This document shows, piece after piece, positions 18,520-27,724 of a DNA stretch of 64,000 nucleotides; within the stretch, counting starts at the first letter, position 1; every line of letters starts with the position of its first letter. The stretch lies in contig NZ_FNSF01000008.1 in NCBI RefSeq assembly GCF_900105455.1, positions 124,001-188,000 of the forward strand. Direction: 5' to 3'. The position numbers were made by a program, and so were the translations under genes. The notes under the pieces are model-generated. The model saw only the letters and a program-made list of their open reading frames with translations. It was not told the DNA's origin and did no database searches. This stretch comes from Tenacibaculum sp. MAR_2009_124. Lineage in GTDB: Bacteria; Bacteroidota; Bacteroidia; Flavobacteriales; Flavobacteriaceae.

Positions 18520-18583
18520 AAAGTTAAACTATAACTATCATCCTTGGAATAATTTTTGCTAGTTTACTATAAAATATCAACTT

Positions 18584-19015
18584 ATGAATTACAGAAACTC
18601 AATATTATTAGTAGCAATTATGATTTCATTTAACATTTTTGCTCAAGAAAGAAAAGAGTCTAAAACCTTCGATGTAGTTATTGAAACTGACGAAAGAAAA
18701 TCAAATCAATTTGTTCTTGATTTTTTAAGAACAGATTCTCGAATCCGTAGCCATCAATTGCGCAAACTCATCGATCATCAGATGCGAACAAATTCCAGTA
18801 ACTTCGAAACCGCAAATACTAGAAAATTAAAAAGATTTGGTAAGCCCAGTCCTACTATAACAAAAATTTTTCTTGATAATGAAGTTGTTCTCGGAGAAGG
18901 AATAAATCGACTTTACCTTTTAGATCAAATGCGAATGAAAGAGGTGTCTAGAGTATTAAGAACTCAACCTTCTTATGACAACGAAATATACATTTACCGA
19001 GTAAAACAAATTTAA
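18584..19015 (+). CDS. short exported protein related to the plug-like domain of its neighbour
   Basis: A 143-residue protein with a signal peptide (LLVAIMISFNIFAQ). Its C-terminal half (ITKIFLDNEVVLGEG, LLDQMRMKEVSRVL, NEIYIYRVK) follows the same pattern as the end of the preceding 772-residue protein (VNLFLNNRLVEP, MFNDISLKSIKAIYF). It may be a stand-alone plug-like domain. It lies 65 nt after that gene and ends at a terminator. The function is unknown. Confidence 0.7.
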   Translation: MNYRNSILLVAIMISFNIFAQERKESKTFDVVIETDERKSNQFVLDFLRTDSRIRSHQLRKLIDHQMRTNSSNFETANTRKLKRFGKPSPTITKIFLDNEVVLGEGINRLYLLDQMRMKEVSRVLRTQPSYDNEIYIYRVKQI

Positions 19016-19041
19016 AAACTGAGAAATATCTCAGTTTTTTT
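19016..19041 (+). terminator. terminator after the short plug-like gene
   Basis: AAACTGAGA pairs with TCTCAGTTT around an AATA loop, followed by a T-rich run. It starts directly after the stop codon. Confidence 0.85.
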
Positions 19042-19072
19042 GTTTTGCTGGCTCAACAAAAGGCCAATATTC

Positions 19073-20146
19073 TTATTGCAAATTAATAATATCTACATTT
19101 GAATGAAAGGCAGGAACAGCAAACCAAAAAGACATATATGAGTTCGTATCTTCAAATTTATCTCCACTCCTATTACCCGAAATCGCTCTTCCATTTATCG
19201 ACCATCGGTTGTCTTCATTATCTTGAAAAAAAGAATCTGTGGAATCATTCATTTCAAAGATTAAATCTTTTTGCTCATCATTCAATATAAAGGTTTGAAT
19301 GATATTTTCATTCCCAACAATTAAAACATCTCTTCCTAAAATAGATTTTTTCACTACTTTTCCACCATTAAAATCTGAGAATCTAAAAGTCTTTACTTGA
19401 TTCTCAATTTTTAGAACATGTATTCTTTCTTTTGAAGGTAATCTAGTATCTAAATTAGGAATTGGGAAAACAAAAAAATCATGGTCTTCTTTATAGGGTC
19501 CATATGGATAAAAATCGTAATGTCTGTTTAAACCTTGTTCGTCTGATAGCACTAATGTATTTGGATATTCTTTTTTCCAAAGCTCCCAAGTAGTCTCTAT
19601 CAAATTAATATTCTCCGGAGTCTCGCCAATAAACTCTCCATTTACACACTTTTCTTCTAACTGACTCCAATTACTATCCGTTTGTCTATCATATAGTATT
19701 AAATTCGTATTGTATAATAATCCAGATACCCCAAAAGACAATTCTCTTCCCTCAATATTTCTATTCCAACCTAGCGCAGTTCCTGTCAACGGACAATAAG
19801 ATATAACTATTTTATCTCCTCCTACTTCATCATTTACCACCTCATGCCAATCTAAAATTCGATGGGGATAAGCTTTCACTTCTCCATTTTTAACAATTCC
19901 TATAATCAAGTCTTCATTTAATAAATACACCGCCTGATTAGCTCCATAAAACACAGGTGAATTAATTGATGGAATTCCATCTTTTCCAGAACCTCCATCT
20001 ATCACTTCATCTTTAGGTATTAGCCATGAACTAGTAGTATTTGAATTGCCTCCATTTTGGTTGCTATTATCCATTTCACTAGAATCACCACCCGAACATG
20101 AAATTATAAAAAGTACTATGACAATTAGTATAAACTTTGATTTCAT
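19073..20146 (-). CDS. DUF3179-family lipoprotein
   Basis: A 357-residue lipoprotein (lipobox LFIISC, Cys17) with a Ser/Asn/Gly-rich tether. The family core follows: YPHRILDWHEVVND, ISYCPLTGTALGW, GVSGLLYNTNLILYDRQTDS and WSQLEEKCVNGEF. DUF3179 members may carry selenocysteine or cysteine in the CPLTGTA motif; here it is Cys. The biochemical role is unknown. It is 2 nt after the upstream barrel gene in the same direction, so they form an operon. Confidence 0.88.
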   Translation of the reverse strand: MKSKFILIVIVLFIISCSGGDSSEMDNSNQNGGNSNTTSSWLIPKDEVIDGGSGKDGIPSINSPVFYGANQAVYLLNEDLIIGIVKNGEVKAYPHRILDWHEVVNDEVGGDKIVISYCPLTGTALGWNRNIEGRELSFGVSGLLYNTNLILYDRQTDSNWSQLEEKCVNGEFIGETPENINLIETTWELWKKEYPNTLVLSDEQGLNRHYDFYPYGPYKEDHDFFVFPIPNLDTRLPSKERIHVLKIENQVKTFRFSDFNGGKVVKKSILGRDVLIVGNENIIQTFILNDEQKDLIFEMNDSTDSFFQDNEDNRWSINGRAISGNRSGDKFEDTNSYMSFWFAVPAFHSNVDIINLQ

Positions 20147-20148
20147 TT

Positions 20149-21114
20149 TTAATAGATTAAGTTGTTATTTGACTTTCTTTTCTTCAAAAATCTAAATGTC
20201 AATCCAACATTTAATCGATATGTCGGTGTTAACTGAATCCCGTCAACATTGCTATAAAGAGGAACCTCTACGCTTGAATTTACATGAAAACTTTTGGATA
20301 AATTGTACGTAATAGTTGGTCTAATAAAAAACCAATCCCCTCCTGTATTAATTATATCATTATCATTTAAAACATCTCTATTTGCGTTTCGATATTTTAA
20401 TTGCAAACTCGACTCAAATAACTCCTTAAATAATAAAAACTGATCAGATATTATAAAAAAGAATTGTTGTTCATTTCCGAATTTATAATCATTATCACCC
20501 AAATAAGAAGTATTTACACCTGTTGCTCTAAATGTATATCTCATTGTAAGATTTAAGCTTTTTCGAAAATTAAAATAAGTTCCTATTGAGCTCATCAAAA
20601 TAGCGTCATAAGTATTACTTCCTGGCTGCAAATCCGCGTTTAAAGTAATACCTAAATTATTTTCTCTATCCGTTGCTCCTAAAGGTAGTTTTACACCTCC
20701 ACCTATTGAGTAATTCCAATTTTTAAACTCTAAAAGTCGGTACCTAGCCAAAATAATTGCATCTCCAATTCCAAAAGACTCATCGATGTTATTATTCGAT
20801 AAAATTCTTCTTTGTTGGTTAACCCATGTCAATAAAGTCTCCACCGATAATCGAGAAGTTATACTATATCCCAAATTTAACAATACAGAATGAGTTGTTC
20901 TCAGGCGATTACTATCATCAAGTATTTCGCTTCCTCTGTTTAAAGTGTTTAAATTATTGTAGTCATAAAACAACCCCACTTGAATAGTCCCTTTTTCTAG
21001 GATAGGCAGCCCAATATTGTTTGATAATGGGACGCCTCCTGAACAACAAGTTTGAGCTACATTAGGTAAAGAAAAACAAAGAATACTCCAAAAAAACAAT
21101 ATTCTTAAAACCAT
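20149..21114 (-). CDS. predicted outer-membrane beta-barrel protein
   Basis: A 321-residue exported protein (signal peptide ending NVAQTCCSGGVP). Alternating aromatic and glycine-rich strands run throughout: IQVGLFYDYNNL, HSVLLNLGYSITSRLSVETLLTW, NLTMRYTFRATG and PTYRLNVGLTFRFLK. They end in a Phe-rich final strand before a basic tail. This fits a transporter-like outer-membrane barrel. The two adjacent Cys after the signal peptide are unusual. It is first in a two-gene operon with the DUF3179 lipoprotein, so the two may act together; this is inference. Confidence 0.7.
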   Translation of the reverse strand: MVLRILFFWSILCFSLPNVAQTCCSGGVPLSNNIGLPILEKGTIQVGLFYDYNNLNTLNRGSEILDDSNRLRTTHSVLLNLGYSITSRLSVETLLTWVNQQRRILSNNNIDESFGIGDAIILARYRLLEFKNWNYSIGGGVKLPLGATDRENNLGITLNADLQPGSNTYDAILMSSIGTYFNFRKSLNLTMRYTFRATGVNTSYLGDNDYKFGNEQQFFFIISDQFLLFKELFESSLQLKYRNANRDVLNDNDIINTGGDWFFIRPTITYNLSKSFHVNSSVEVPLYSNVDGIQLTPTYRLNVGLTFRFLKKRKSNNNLIY

Positions 21115-21181
21115 ATTTAAAGTTTGACTGTTAGTCGATTAAAACCCCATTCCTTACAAAATTTTAACGTCTCATAATAAA

Positions 21182-21214
21182 AAACACCATTATAGTAAAC
21201 TATAATGGTGTTTA
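21182..21214 (-). terminator. terminator after sppA
   Basis: AAACACCATTATAG pairs with CTATAATGGTGTTT around a 4-nt loop, flanked by an A-run and T-rich sequence. It lies about 30 nt downstream of the sppA stop. Confidence 0.8.
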
Positions 21215-21241
21215 TATTTTATGTATTTAACTTTCCCTATT

Positions 21242-22987
21242 TTATTTTATATCATAAAGAAAAGGCATCCTTGCTTGAATTCCTCTTAAGTTTTTAAAGT
21301 CTTTAATAGCTTTGTAAGCTCTCAATTCTTCCTCTCCTAATAACTCTTCTAAAACCTCCTGTTTTGAGCTTTTCCCAAAAGGAGATAACTTAAGAGATTC
21401 TTTTAATTCCTTTTTATAATTTGGATAATTTCTAACTCTATAATCATCAACTTCAGCTAATTCTGCTGCTAGTGCAAGAGCATCATTTAATCCTCCTAAC
21501 TCATCAACCAATCCGTTAGCTAATGCCTCCTTACCTGTCCAAACTCGACCTTGAGCAATTGCATCCACTTCTTCAAAGTTCATACCTCTACCAGAAGAAA
21601 CTCTATCAACGAATATTTTATACGTTTCTTCTACGCCTTTTTTCGTTACATCATAAAATCGTTTATCCATAGGTTCGAAAAGACTATAATTAGGACTTTT
21701 ATTTGTAGATACTTGCTCTGCATTTATACCTAACTTATTTGCCAACTCATTGGCATTTGGAAGCATTCCAAAAACACCTATTGAGCCAGTAATTGTTGTT
21801 GGTTCAGCAACAATTTTATCGGCATTACATGCAATATAGTACCCTCCAGAAGCTGCTACATTACCCATCGATACTACCAAAGGTTTTTCTTTCTTGGCAA
21901 GTTCTAATTCTCTCCATATTAACTCAGAAGCTAAGGCACTTCCACCTGGGGAATTTACTCTTAAAACAATTGCTTTTACATTCTTATCTTTTTTCGCTTT
22001 TCTAATTGCTTTATTAATCAAACCTTGTCCAATGATATCTAGAGTTCCTTCTCCATAGAAAATTTGCCCTTGTGCATAAATGACAGCAATTTTATTTTTT
22101 GAAGATGATTTTATTTTACCATTTCCTGCTTTCACATAATCTTCCAAAGAGATCAATTTCGGCTTGCTCCCAACACTCGATTCTAGTTTCCCTTCATATT
22201 CATCTTCATAAATAATTCCATCAATCAATTTATTATCCAATGCCAATTGAGGTGTTCTACCATTAACACTATCTGCAACACTATTCAAAACATCTGAAGA
22301 AAGTTCACGATTCACCGAAATATCTTCTATAATTTCAGACCAAATAGACTTCAAGAAAGAAGTAGTTTGCTCTCTATTCGCTTCACTCATCTCGTTACTT
22401 AGGTAAGGCTCAACCGCACTCTTGTACTTACCGTGTCGAATCACTTCCATTTTTACACCGAACTTATCCTCGAAATCTTTATAATAAAGTATTTCAGTAG
22501 ATAGTCCACGAAAATCAATTAAACCAACAGGATTTACAAAAACACTATCTGCAACTGAACTTAAGTAGTAATTTTTTTGATCATAGAAATCATTATAAGC
22601 ATAAACAAACTTTCCACTTTCCTTAAATTCTACTAATTTGTTTCGGATTGCTTGTACTTGTGCGATTCCTGCATTTACAAAAGTCGTATTAATACTAATT
22701 CCTTCAATTTTATCATCACTTTTAGCATTTTCAATAGCGGCAATAACATTATTCAACCCTAAACCACTTGATGAAAACCCTAAGGCATCAACTAAAGGAT
22801 TTTTATCTTTTGGTGAATAATCCTTTATTTTCATGGATAAATCAAGCTTTAACACCGAGTTTGGTTTCACCTCTACATCATTTGAGGATCCTGCTACCGA
22901 AGCTATGAATACAAAAAGTAAAAAAAGTAAAAACAGCGCGATAAAAAAGCCTAAAATAGAGGCCAGTAAGTTTCTTAAAAACTTCAT
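21242..22987 (-). CDS. sppA: signal peptide peptidase SppA, long (67K) type
   Basis: SppA is a membrane-bound serine/lysine protease of the S49 family that degrades cleaved signal peptides. The 581-residue length is that of the double-domain form. An N-terminal membrane helix (LASILGFFIALFLLFLLF) precedes two S49-like domains. The second carries VLRVNSPGGSALASELIWRE and the catalytic Ser region GNVAASGGYYIACNADKIVAEP. The Lys of the dyad is expected in the first domain. Confidence 0.95.
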   Translation of the reverse strand: MKFLRNLLASILGFFIALFLLFLLFVFIASVAGSSNDVEVKPNSVLKLDLSMKIKDYSPKDKNPLVDALGFSSSGLGLNNVIAAIENAKSDDKIEGISINTTFVNAGIAQVQAIRNKLVEFKESGKFVYAYNDFYDQKNYYLSSVADSVFVNPVGLIDFRGLSTEILYYKDFEDKFGVKMEVIRHGKYKSAVEPYLSNEMSEANREQTTSFLKSIWSEIIEDISVNRELSSDVLNSVADSVNGRTPQLALDNKLIDGIIYEDEYEGKLESSVGSKPKLISLEDYVKAGNGKIKSSSKNKIAVIYAQGQIFYGEGTLDIIGQGLINKAIRKAKKDKNVKAIVLRVNSPGGSALASELIWRELELAKKEKPLVVSMGNVAASGGYYIACNADKIVAEPTTITGSIGVFGMLPNANELANKLGINAEQVSTNKSPNYSLFEPMDKRFYDVTKKGVEETYKIFVDRVSSGRGMNFEEVDAIAQGRVWTGKEALANGLVDELGGLNDALALAAELAEVDDYRVRNYPNYKKELKESLKLSPFGKSSKQEVLEELLGEEELRAYKAIKDFKNLRGIQARMPFLYDIK

Positions 22988-23035
22988 TTTAAAATATTTT
23001 TATAAGCAAATATAAGGTTTTGTTGTGAGTAAAAA

Positions 23036-23449
23036 CTACCTCAAAGTCATTCGATATTTACGTTGAGCAAATTGAAAATACTGGAACAATAAATAGTTTA
23101 CCTCATACCCATATTCAACATATGGATCATAGTTTATTCTATTTTCATAAATATTAGGGTTAAACTGACTCGGATTATTGACCCTTTGGTTCCATATTGG
23201 AACAAGGAATCTATTTCGGATCTCTAAGTACTTTAACGAATGGTAACCTCTAGGTCTTGCTATCGAGTAAAGATGATTATTGAACCCTGGATCTATGATT
23301 ATTATCTCATATTCTAAACTGTCATTTTCAATAACTACGGGCTTCTCCTTTTCTTTTGTACTTGACTCTGAAGGAATCGAGCTACAACTAATAATAATAA
23401 CAATCGCTACTATAACTCCTAAAACATTTTTTAAAAAACTCATAATCAA
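23036..23449 (-). CDS. DUF6146-like small lipoprotein
   Basis: This 137-residue protein (or 135 from the second Met) has a lipobox-like signal (VAIVIIISCS). A conserved C-terminal part follows: YEIIIIDPGFNNHL, RPRGYHSLKYLEIRNR, NPSQFNPNIYENRINYDP and YGYEVNYLLFQYF. This matches, from memory, a Bacteroidota-specific family annotated DUF6146. The role is unknown. It stands alone between sppA and tag. Confidence 0.75.
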   Translation of the reverse strand: MIMSFLKNVLGVIVAIVIIISCSSIPSESSTKEKEKPVVIENDSLEYEIIIIDPGFNNHLYSIARPRGYHSLKYLEIRNRFLVPIWNQRVNNPSQFNPNIYENRINYDPYVEYGYEVNYLLFQYFQFAQRKYRMTLR

Positions 23450-23545
23450 GGATGTTTACTTTCTTAAAATTGCAAAAATTATTCCTTTTTTACACTATTT
23501 TTATCGTATTTAACAAAATTTTCAAACACTAACAAAACTAATATC

Positions 23546-24115
23546 ATGAAAAACAGATGCTTTTGGGTAAGTGATGACGAATTATATACAAAATATCATG
23601 ACGAAGAATGGGGAGTTCCGGTATATGATGATGACACCTTATTTGAATTTTTGATTCTTGAAACTTTTCAAGCTGGATTAAGCTGGATTACAGTCTTAAA
23701 AAAAAGAGAAAACTTCAGAAGTGCTTTCGACAATTTTAACTACAAAAAGATAGCAAATTATTCCGAAAAAAAATATGAAGAACTTATACAAAATGAAGGA
23801 ATTATAAGAAATAAGTTAAAAATAAAAGCCACTATAACCAATGCTCAAATATTTATGAAAATACAGGAAAAGTATGGTTCGTATTCTAAATATTATTGGA
23901 GTTTTGTTAATGACAAGCCAATTCAAAATTCTTTTAAAACAAAAAATGAAGTCCCAGCTACAACCGACTTATCAGACAAAATATCAAAAGATTTAAAAAA
24001 GAAAGGATTTAAATTTGTTGGTTCTACCGTTATATATGCATACATGCAAGCTACAGGAATGGTTAATGATCATACAACCGATTGCTTTCGCTATAAGGAA
24101 GTTCAAAATTTGTAA
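23546..24115 (+). CDS. tag: DNA-3-methyladenine glycosylase I
   Basis: Tag excises 3-methyladenine from alkylated DNA. The 189-residue protein has the family start CFWVSDDELYTKYHDEEWG, the helix-hairpin-helix region LETFQAGLSWITVLKKRENF, and the end STVIYAYMQATGMVNDH with zinc-ligand type Cys/His residues (Cys5, His17, C-terminal His/Cys). It lies 42 nt upstream of the dipeptidyl peptidase gene. Confidence 0.95.
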   Translation: MKNRCFWVSDDELYTKYHDEEWGVPVYDDDTLFEFLILETFQAGLSWITVLKKRENFRSAFDNFNYKKIANYSEKKYEELIQNEGIIRNKLKIKATITNAQIFMKIQEKYGSYSKYYWSFVNDKPIQNSFKTKNEVPATTDLSDKISKDLKKKGFKFVGSTVIYAYMQATGMVNDHTTDCFRYKEVQNL

Positions 24116-24156
24116 CTTTAGCAATTGATTTTAAAAAACAATTAAATTTTTTAATA

Positions 24157-26193
24157 ATGAAACTCAAACAAACACTTTGCGTTATTGCAGCTGCAAGTCT
24201 CTTAGCATCCTGTAATATTGACAAAAAAAAAGAAGCAGAAACAACCGAAGCCAAACCTAAAAAAGAATTTAATTACGTTGTTGAGCAATTTGCCGACATT
24301 AAAGTTCTACGATACCAAATCCCAGGTTTTAATGAATTAAGTTTAAAAGAAAAACAACTTGTTTATTACCTTACTCAAGCGGGGTTATCTGGCAGGGATA
24401 TTATGTGGGATCAAAATTACCGTCACAACCTAGAAATTAGAAGAGCTCTTGAAAACATAAACTCTACCTTTTCAGGAAATAAAGAATCTAACGACTTTAA
24501 AGCTTTCAAAATTTACCTAAAAAGAGTTTGGTTTTCAAATGGGATTCACCATCATTATTCAAATGATAAAATTAAACCTGAGTTTTCCAAAGAATATTTA
24601 GAACAATTATTAATGGAAACCAATACAGTTCTGTCTACTGAAGCTTTAGAAGTTATTTTTAACGATAAAGACAATAAAAAAGTAAATAAAAAGGCAGGCG
24701 TAGACAATGTTTTGGCCTCAGCAATCAACTTTTATAGTCCAGACATTACAAGCAAAGATGTTGAAGACTTTTACAAAAAAGCATATAAAGGTCCTGAAGG
24801 AAGACCTATTGAGGCTGGCTTGAATTCGACTTTAGTTCGTGAAAATGGAAAACTAGTTGAAAAAATATGGAAGTCTGGCGGACTTTATGGAGAAGCTATT
24901 GACAAAATTATATACTGGCTTGAAAAAGCTAAAGGAGTTGCTGAAAATGATAAGCAGGCAAAAACTCTCGAACTTTTAATTAAATACTACCAAACAGGAA
25001 ACCTAGATACATGGGATGAATATGCTATTTCTTGGGTTGGTTCTACTGAAGGAAATATTGACTGGATTAACGGTTTTATCGAAGTATATAATGATCCTAA
25101 AGGATATAGAGGTTCTTACGAATCAATTATTCAAATTAAGGACTTTGATATGTCTAAAAAAATGAAGGTATTATCTGATAACGCCCAATGGTTTGAGGAC
25201 AACTCTCCATTAGATCCAACGCACAAAAAAGAAAACGTGGTTGGAGTTTCTTATAAAACAGTTAATATAGCTGGTGAAGCTGGTGATGCTTCTCCGAGTA
25301 CACCCATCGGAGTAAACCTGCCCAACAATAACTGGATTCGTCAGGAACATGGTTCAAAATCTGTGTCATTAGGAAATGTTATTGGTTCATATAACAACGC
25401 TGGGGGAACTGGAAGGTTAAAAGAATTTGCTTATAGTCAAGAAGAGATCGATTTAGAAATTAAATACGGTAAACTTGCAGACAAACTTCACACTGCATTA
25501 CACGAGGTAATTGGTCACGCTTCAGGAAAAATAAATGATGGAATTGGTCAGCCAAAAGAAACTTTGAAAAACTATGCTTCTACAATGGAAGAAGGTAGAG
25601 CAGATTTAGTAGGTTTATATTATTTAATGGATCCAAAATTACAAGAATTAGGTTTAGTTGATAATTGGGAGAATGTTGGTAAAGCTGCCTATGATGGATA
25701 TATTAGAAATGGCTTGATGACACAATTAATCAGAATTAACCTTGGTGATGATATTGAAGAAGATCATATGGTAAACCGCCAATGGGTATCTGCTTGGTCA
25801 TTTGAACAAGGAGAAAAAGAAAATATTATCGAAAAGGTTACTAAAGAGGGTAAAACTTTCTTTAAAATTAATGACTATGCTAAACTTCGTGAAATATTTG
25901 GGCGTCTTTTAAAAGAAACACAAAGAATAAAATCGGAAGGAGATTTTGAAGCTGCTAAAGCTTTAGTTGAAGGCTACGGAGTTAAAGTTAATCAAGCAAT
26001 TCATAAAGAAGTATTAGACAGAAATGCTCAATTCACTGCTGCTCCTTATAGCGGTTTTGTAAACCCTGTATTGGTTCCTGAAAAAGATGATGCAGGAAAT
26101 ACAACTAACATAAAAATAACACAACCTGAAACTTTTGAAGGACAAATGTATTTTTATGCTAAAAACTACAGTTTTTTACCAGTAAAAAAATAA
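24157..26193 (+). CDS. dipeptidyl peptidase III-like zinc peptidase (M49)
   Basis: M49 enzymes remove dipeptides from the N-termini of peptides. The 678-residue protein carries a lipoprotein signal (AAASLLASC, Cys19), so it is exported. The zinc motif is HEVIGH (HExxxH, the M49 hallmark), in LHEVIGHASGK near residue 449. The second motif, EEGRADLVGLYY near residue 481, supplies the third ligand. The length is normal. It is followed by a terminator. Confidence 0.93.
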   Translation: MKLKQTLCVIAAASLLASCNIDKKKEAETTEAKPKKEFNYVVEQFADIKVLRYQIPGFNELSLKEKQLVYYLTQAGLSGRDIMWDQNYRHNLEIRRALENINSTFSGNKESNDFKAFKIYLKRVWFSNGIHHHYSNDKIKPEFSKEYLEQLLMETNTVLSTEALEVIFNDKDNKKVNKKAGVDNVLASAINFYSPDITSKDVEDFYKKAYKGPEGRPIEAGLNSTLVRENGKLVEKIWKSGGLYGEAIDKIIYWLEKAKGVAENDKQAKTLELLIKYYQTGNLDTWDEYAISWVGSTEGNIDWINGFIEVYNDPKGYRGSYESIIQIKDFDMSKKMKVLSDNAQWFEDNSPLDPTHKKENVVGVSYKTVNIAGEAGDASPSTPIGVNLPNNNWIRQEHGSKSVSLGNVIGSYNNAGGTGRLKEFAYSQEEIDLEIKYGKLADKLHTALHEVIGHASGKINDGIGQPKETLKNYASTMEEGRADLVGLYYLMDPKLQELGLVDNWENVGKAAYDGYIRNGLMTQLIRINLGDDIEEDHMVNRQWVSAWSFEQGEKENIIEKVTKEGKTFFKINDYAKLREIFGRLLKETQRIKSEGDFEAAKALVEGYGVKVNQAIHKEVLDRNAQFTAAPYSGFVNPVLVPEKDDAGNTTNIKITQPETFEGQMYFYAKNYSFLPVKK

Positions 26194-26213
26194 TTAGTAC
26201 TTAATCTTATTTT

Positions 26214-26249
26214 TAAAAATCGTCTGAAATTTATTTTAGACGATTTTTA
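26214..26249 (+). terminator. terminator after the M49 peptidase gene
   Basis: AAAAATCGTCT pairs with AGACGATTTTT. It is A/T-symmetric and could work in both directions. Confidence 0.85.
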
Positions 26250-26378
26250 ATTTCTAACTCCTCAAAAAACAACCTCCAAAAGCTCTACTTTTTGCATAAT
26301 CAATAATTTATATGTACCTTGTCATTGGGAGCTTCGTGATTTAAAAACACAAAATCGTTTATTAAACAATTTAAAATC

Positions 26379-27638
26379 ATGAAGAAAAAAGCACATTTCT
26401 TGGTTCTACCATTCATTACATTTATTACTACTATTCTTTTAGTTTCTTGCTCAGAGTTACATGTCGAAGAATCTCTTTCAGCAAAAAGCAATGAACAATT
26501 TAACAGAGTAACAAAGAATTCAAGATCAAATGAAATCACTTTAACTAATGTTAATGAGCAAACACTTAACAATGCCATAAATCAGGCTGGAACTTGGTTA
26601 AATAATAATAATGCTAGTTCTAGCACCTACACTATTAACATACCTTCTGGTAAGCATAATGTAGGTTATTTTAACGATCGTGCCTCTATTAATTTTATTA
26701 ATTTCAACTATGCAGGAAAATTAATAATTAAAGGAGAAGGAAGTAAAAACACTACAATCAATTTTACAGATAGGGTAACACATGAAATTTTTATGAGAAA
26801 CTGTTCTAATATTATATTCCAAGGAATGCTAATGGTTAGAGATGAATTAACTATTTCTCAAGGTGAATTGCTGAGAGACTTATATCAATCAAACGGAAAA
26901 ACATATGCAGATATTAATATTGAACAAGGATACCCTTCTCCACAAAACATTTATCCACTAGCTTCTCAAAACTTAGCTGCAGGACGATATATTCGAAGAT
27001 ATTCTGATCATAGTTGGCCTCGAGTAGAAAACGGCACGAACCAATGGCGTTGGGACAATCCTACATTATTATCAGGCACAACATGGAGGCTAGAAGTACT
27101 TGGTAACCAAAGGATGCAACAAGAAGCACTAGATTATTTTTCTGCAGGTGATAATATAGGTATTAAATCAAAATGTACCGGTCAATCCTTCATTATCAAT
27201 GGCTCCAACTCCATTAGTTTTATTGATGTAACTTGGCGTTTGGCTACAAGAGGTGTTGTTGGCTGGGGATCAAATGATATTCTATTTGAAGACTGTAAAG
27301 TTCTTCGCACAAGGGTTAATGGAGCTTGGTCTTATTTATCAAGCCCAGGTGGTGGCCCTCAAATTGGGCGTGAAAACGATACCGATTTCACTCAAAATGT
27401 AACCTTTAGAAACTGTTATTTCGCCGCTTCTGGCGATGACGGCATTGGTTTATTCAAAGTGAGAAATGTAGAAATTATTAATACTAGAGTCAATAACAAT
27501 TTTGCTCGAGGTATATTAATCTACAGACATGAAGGGCAAATTATTCCAGAACAGGTATGTCAAACAAACCTTGTTGTAAGGAATGATCGCGTTGAAGATT
27601 CTGATGGAAATACATATGAAATACCTTCGTGTAATTAA
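26379..27638 (+). CDS. right-handed beta-helix lipoprotein
   Basis: A 419-residue lipoprotein (lipobox ILLVSC, Cys24). From about residue 70 the sequence has the short repeated strands of a parallel beta-helix (pectate-lyase-like fold): LIIKGEGSKNTTINF, NIIFQGMLM, SISFIDVTWRLATRG, ILFEDCKVLRTR, VTFRNCYFAASGDDGIGLF and NVEIINTRVNNNFARGILIY. The GDDGIG loop resembles polysaccharide lyase/hydrolase sites. A polysaccharide or adhesin target is possible but no substrate can be named. It has its own terminator. Confidence 0.8.
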   Translation: MKKKAHFLVLPFITFITTILLVSCSELHVEESLSAKSNEQFNRVTKNSRSNEITLTNVNEQTLNNAINQAGTWLNNNNASSSTYTINIPSGKHNVGYFNDRASINFINFNYAGKLIIKGEGSKNTTINFTDRVTHEIFMRNCSNIIFQGMLMVRDELTISQGELLRDLYQSNGKTYADINIEQGYPSPQNIYPLASQNLAAGRYIRRYSDHSWPRVENGTNQWRWDNPTLLSGTTWRLEVLGNQRMQQEALDYFSAGDNIGIKSKCTGQSFIINGSNSISFIDVTWRLATRGVVGWGSNDILFEDCKVLRTRVNGAWSYLSSPGGGPQIGRENDTDFTQNVTFRNCYFAASGDDGIGLFKVRNVEIINTRVNNNFARGILIYRHEGQIIPEQVCQTNLVVRNDRVEDSDGNTYEIPSCN

Positions 27639-27670
27639 TTTTTATATAACTATATATTCATACTATGAAG

Positions 27671-27700
27671 AAACCGATTCTAAATTAGAATCGGTTTTGT
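27671..27700 (+). terminator. terminator after the beta-helix gene
   Basis: AAACCGATTCTAA pairs with TTAGAATCGGTTT, followed by a T-rich stretch. Confidence 0.85.
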
Positions 27701-27724
27701 ATTTTTAACCAGAAAATCTATTCA

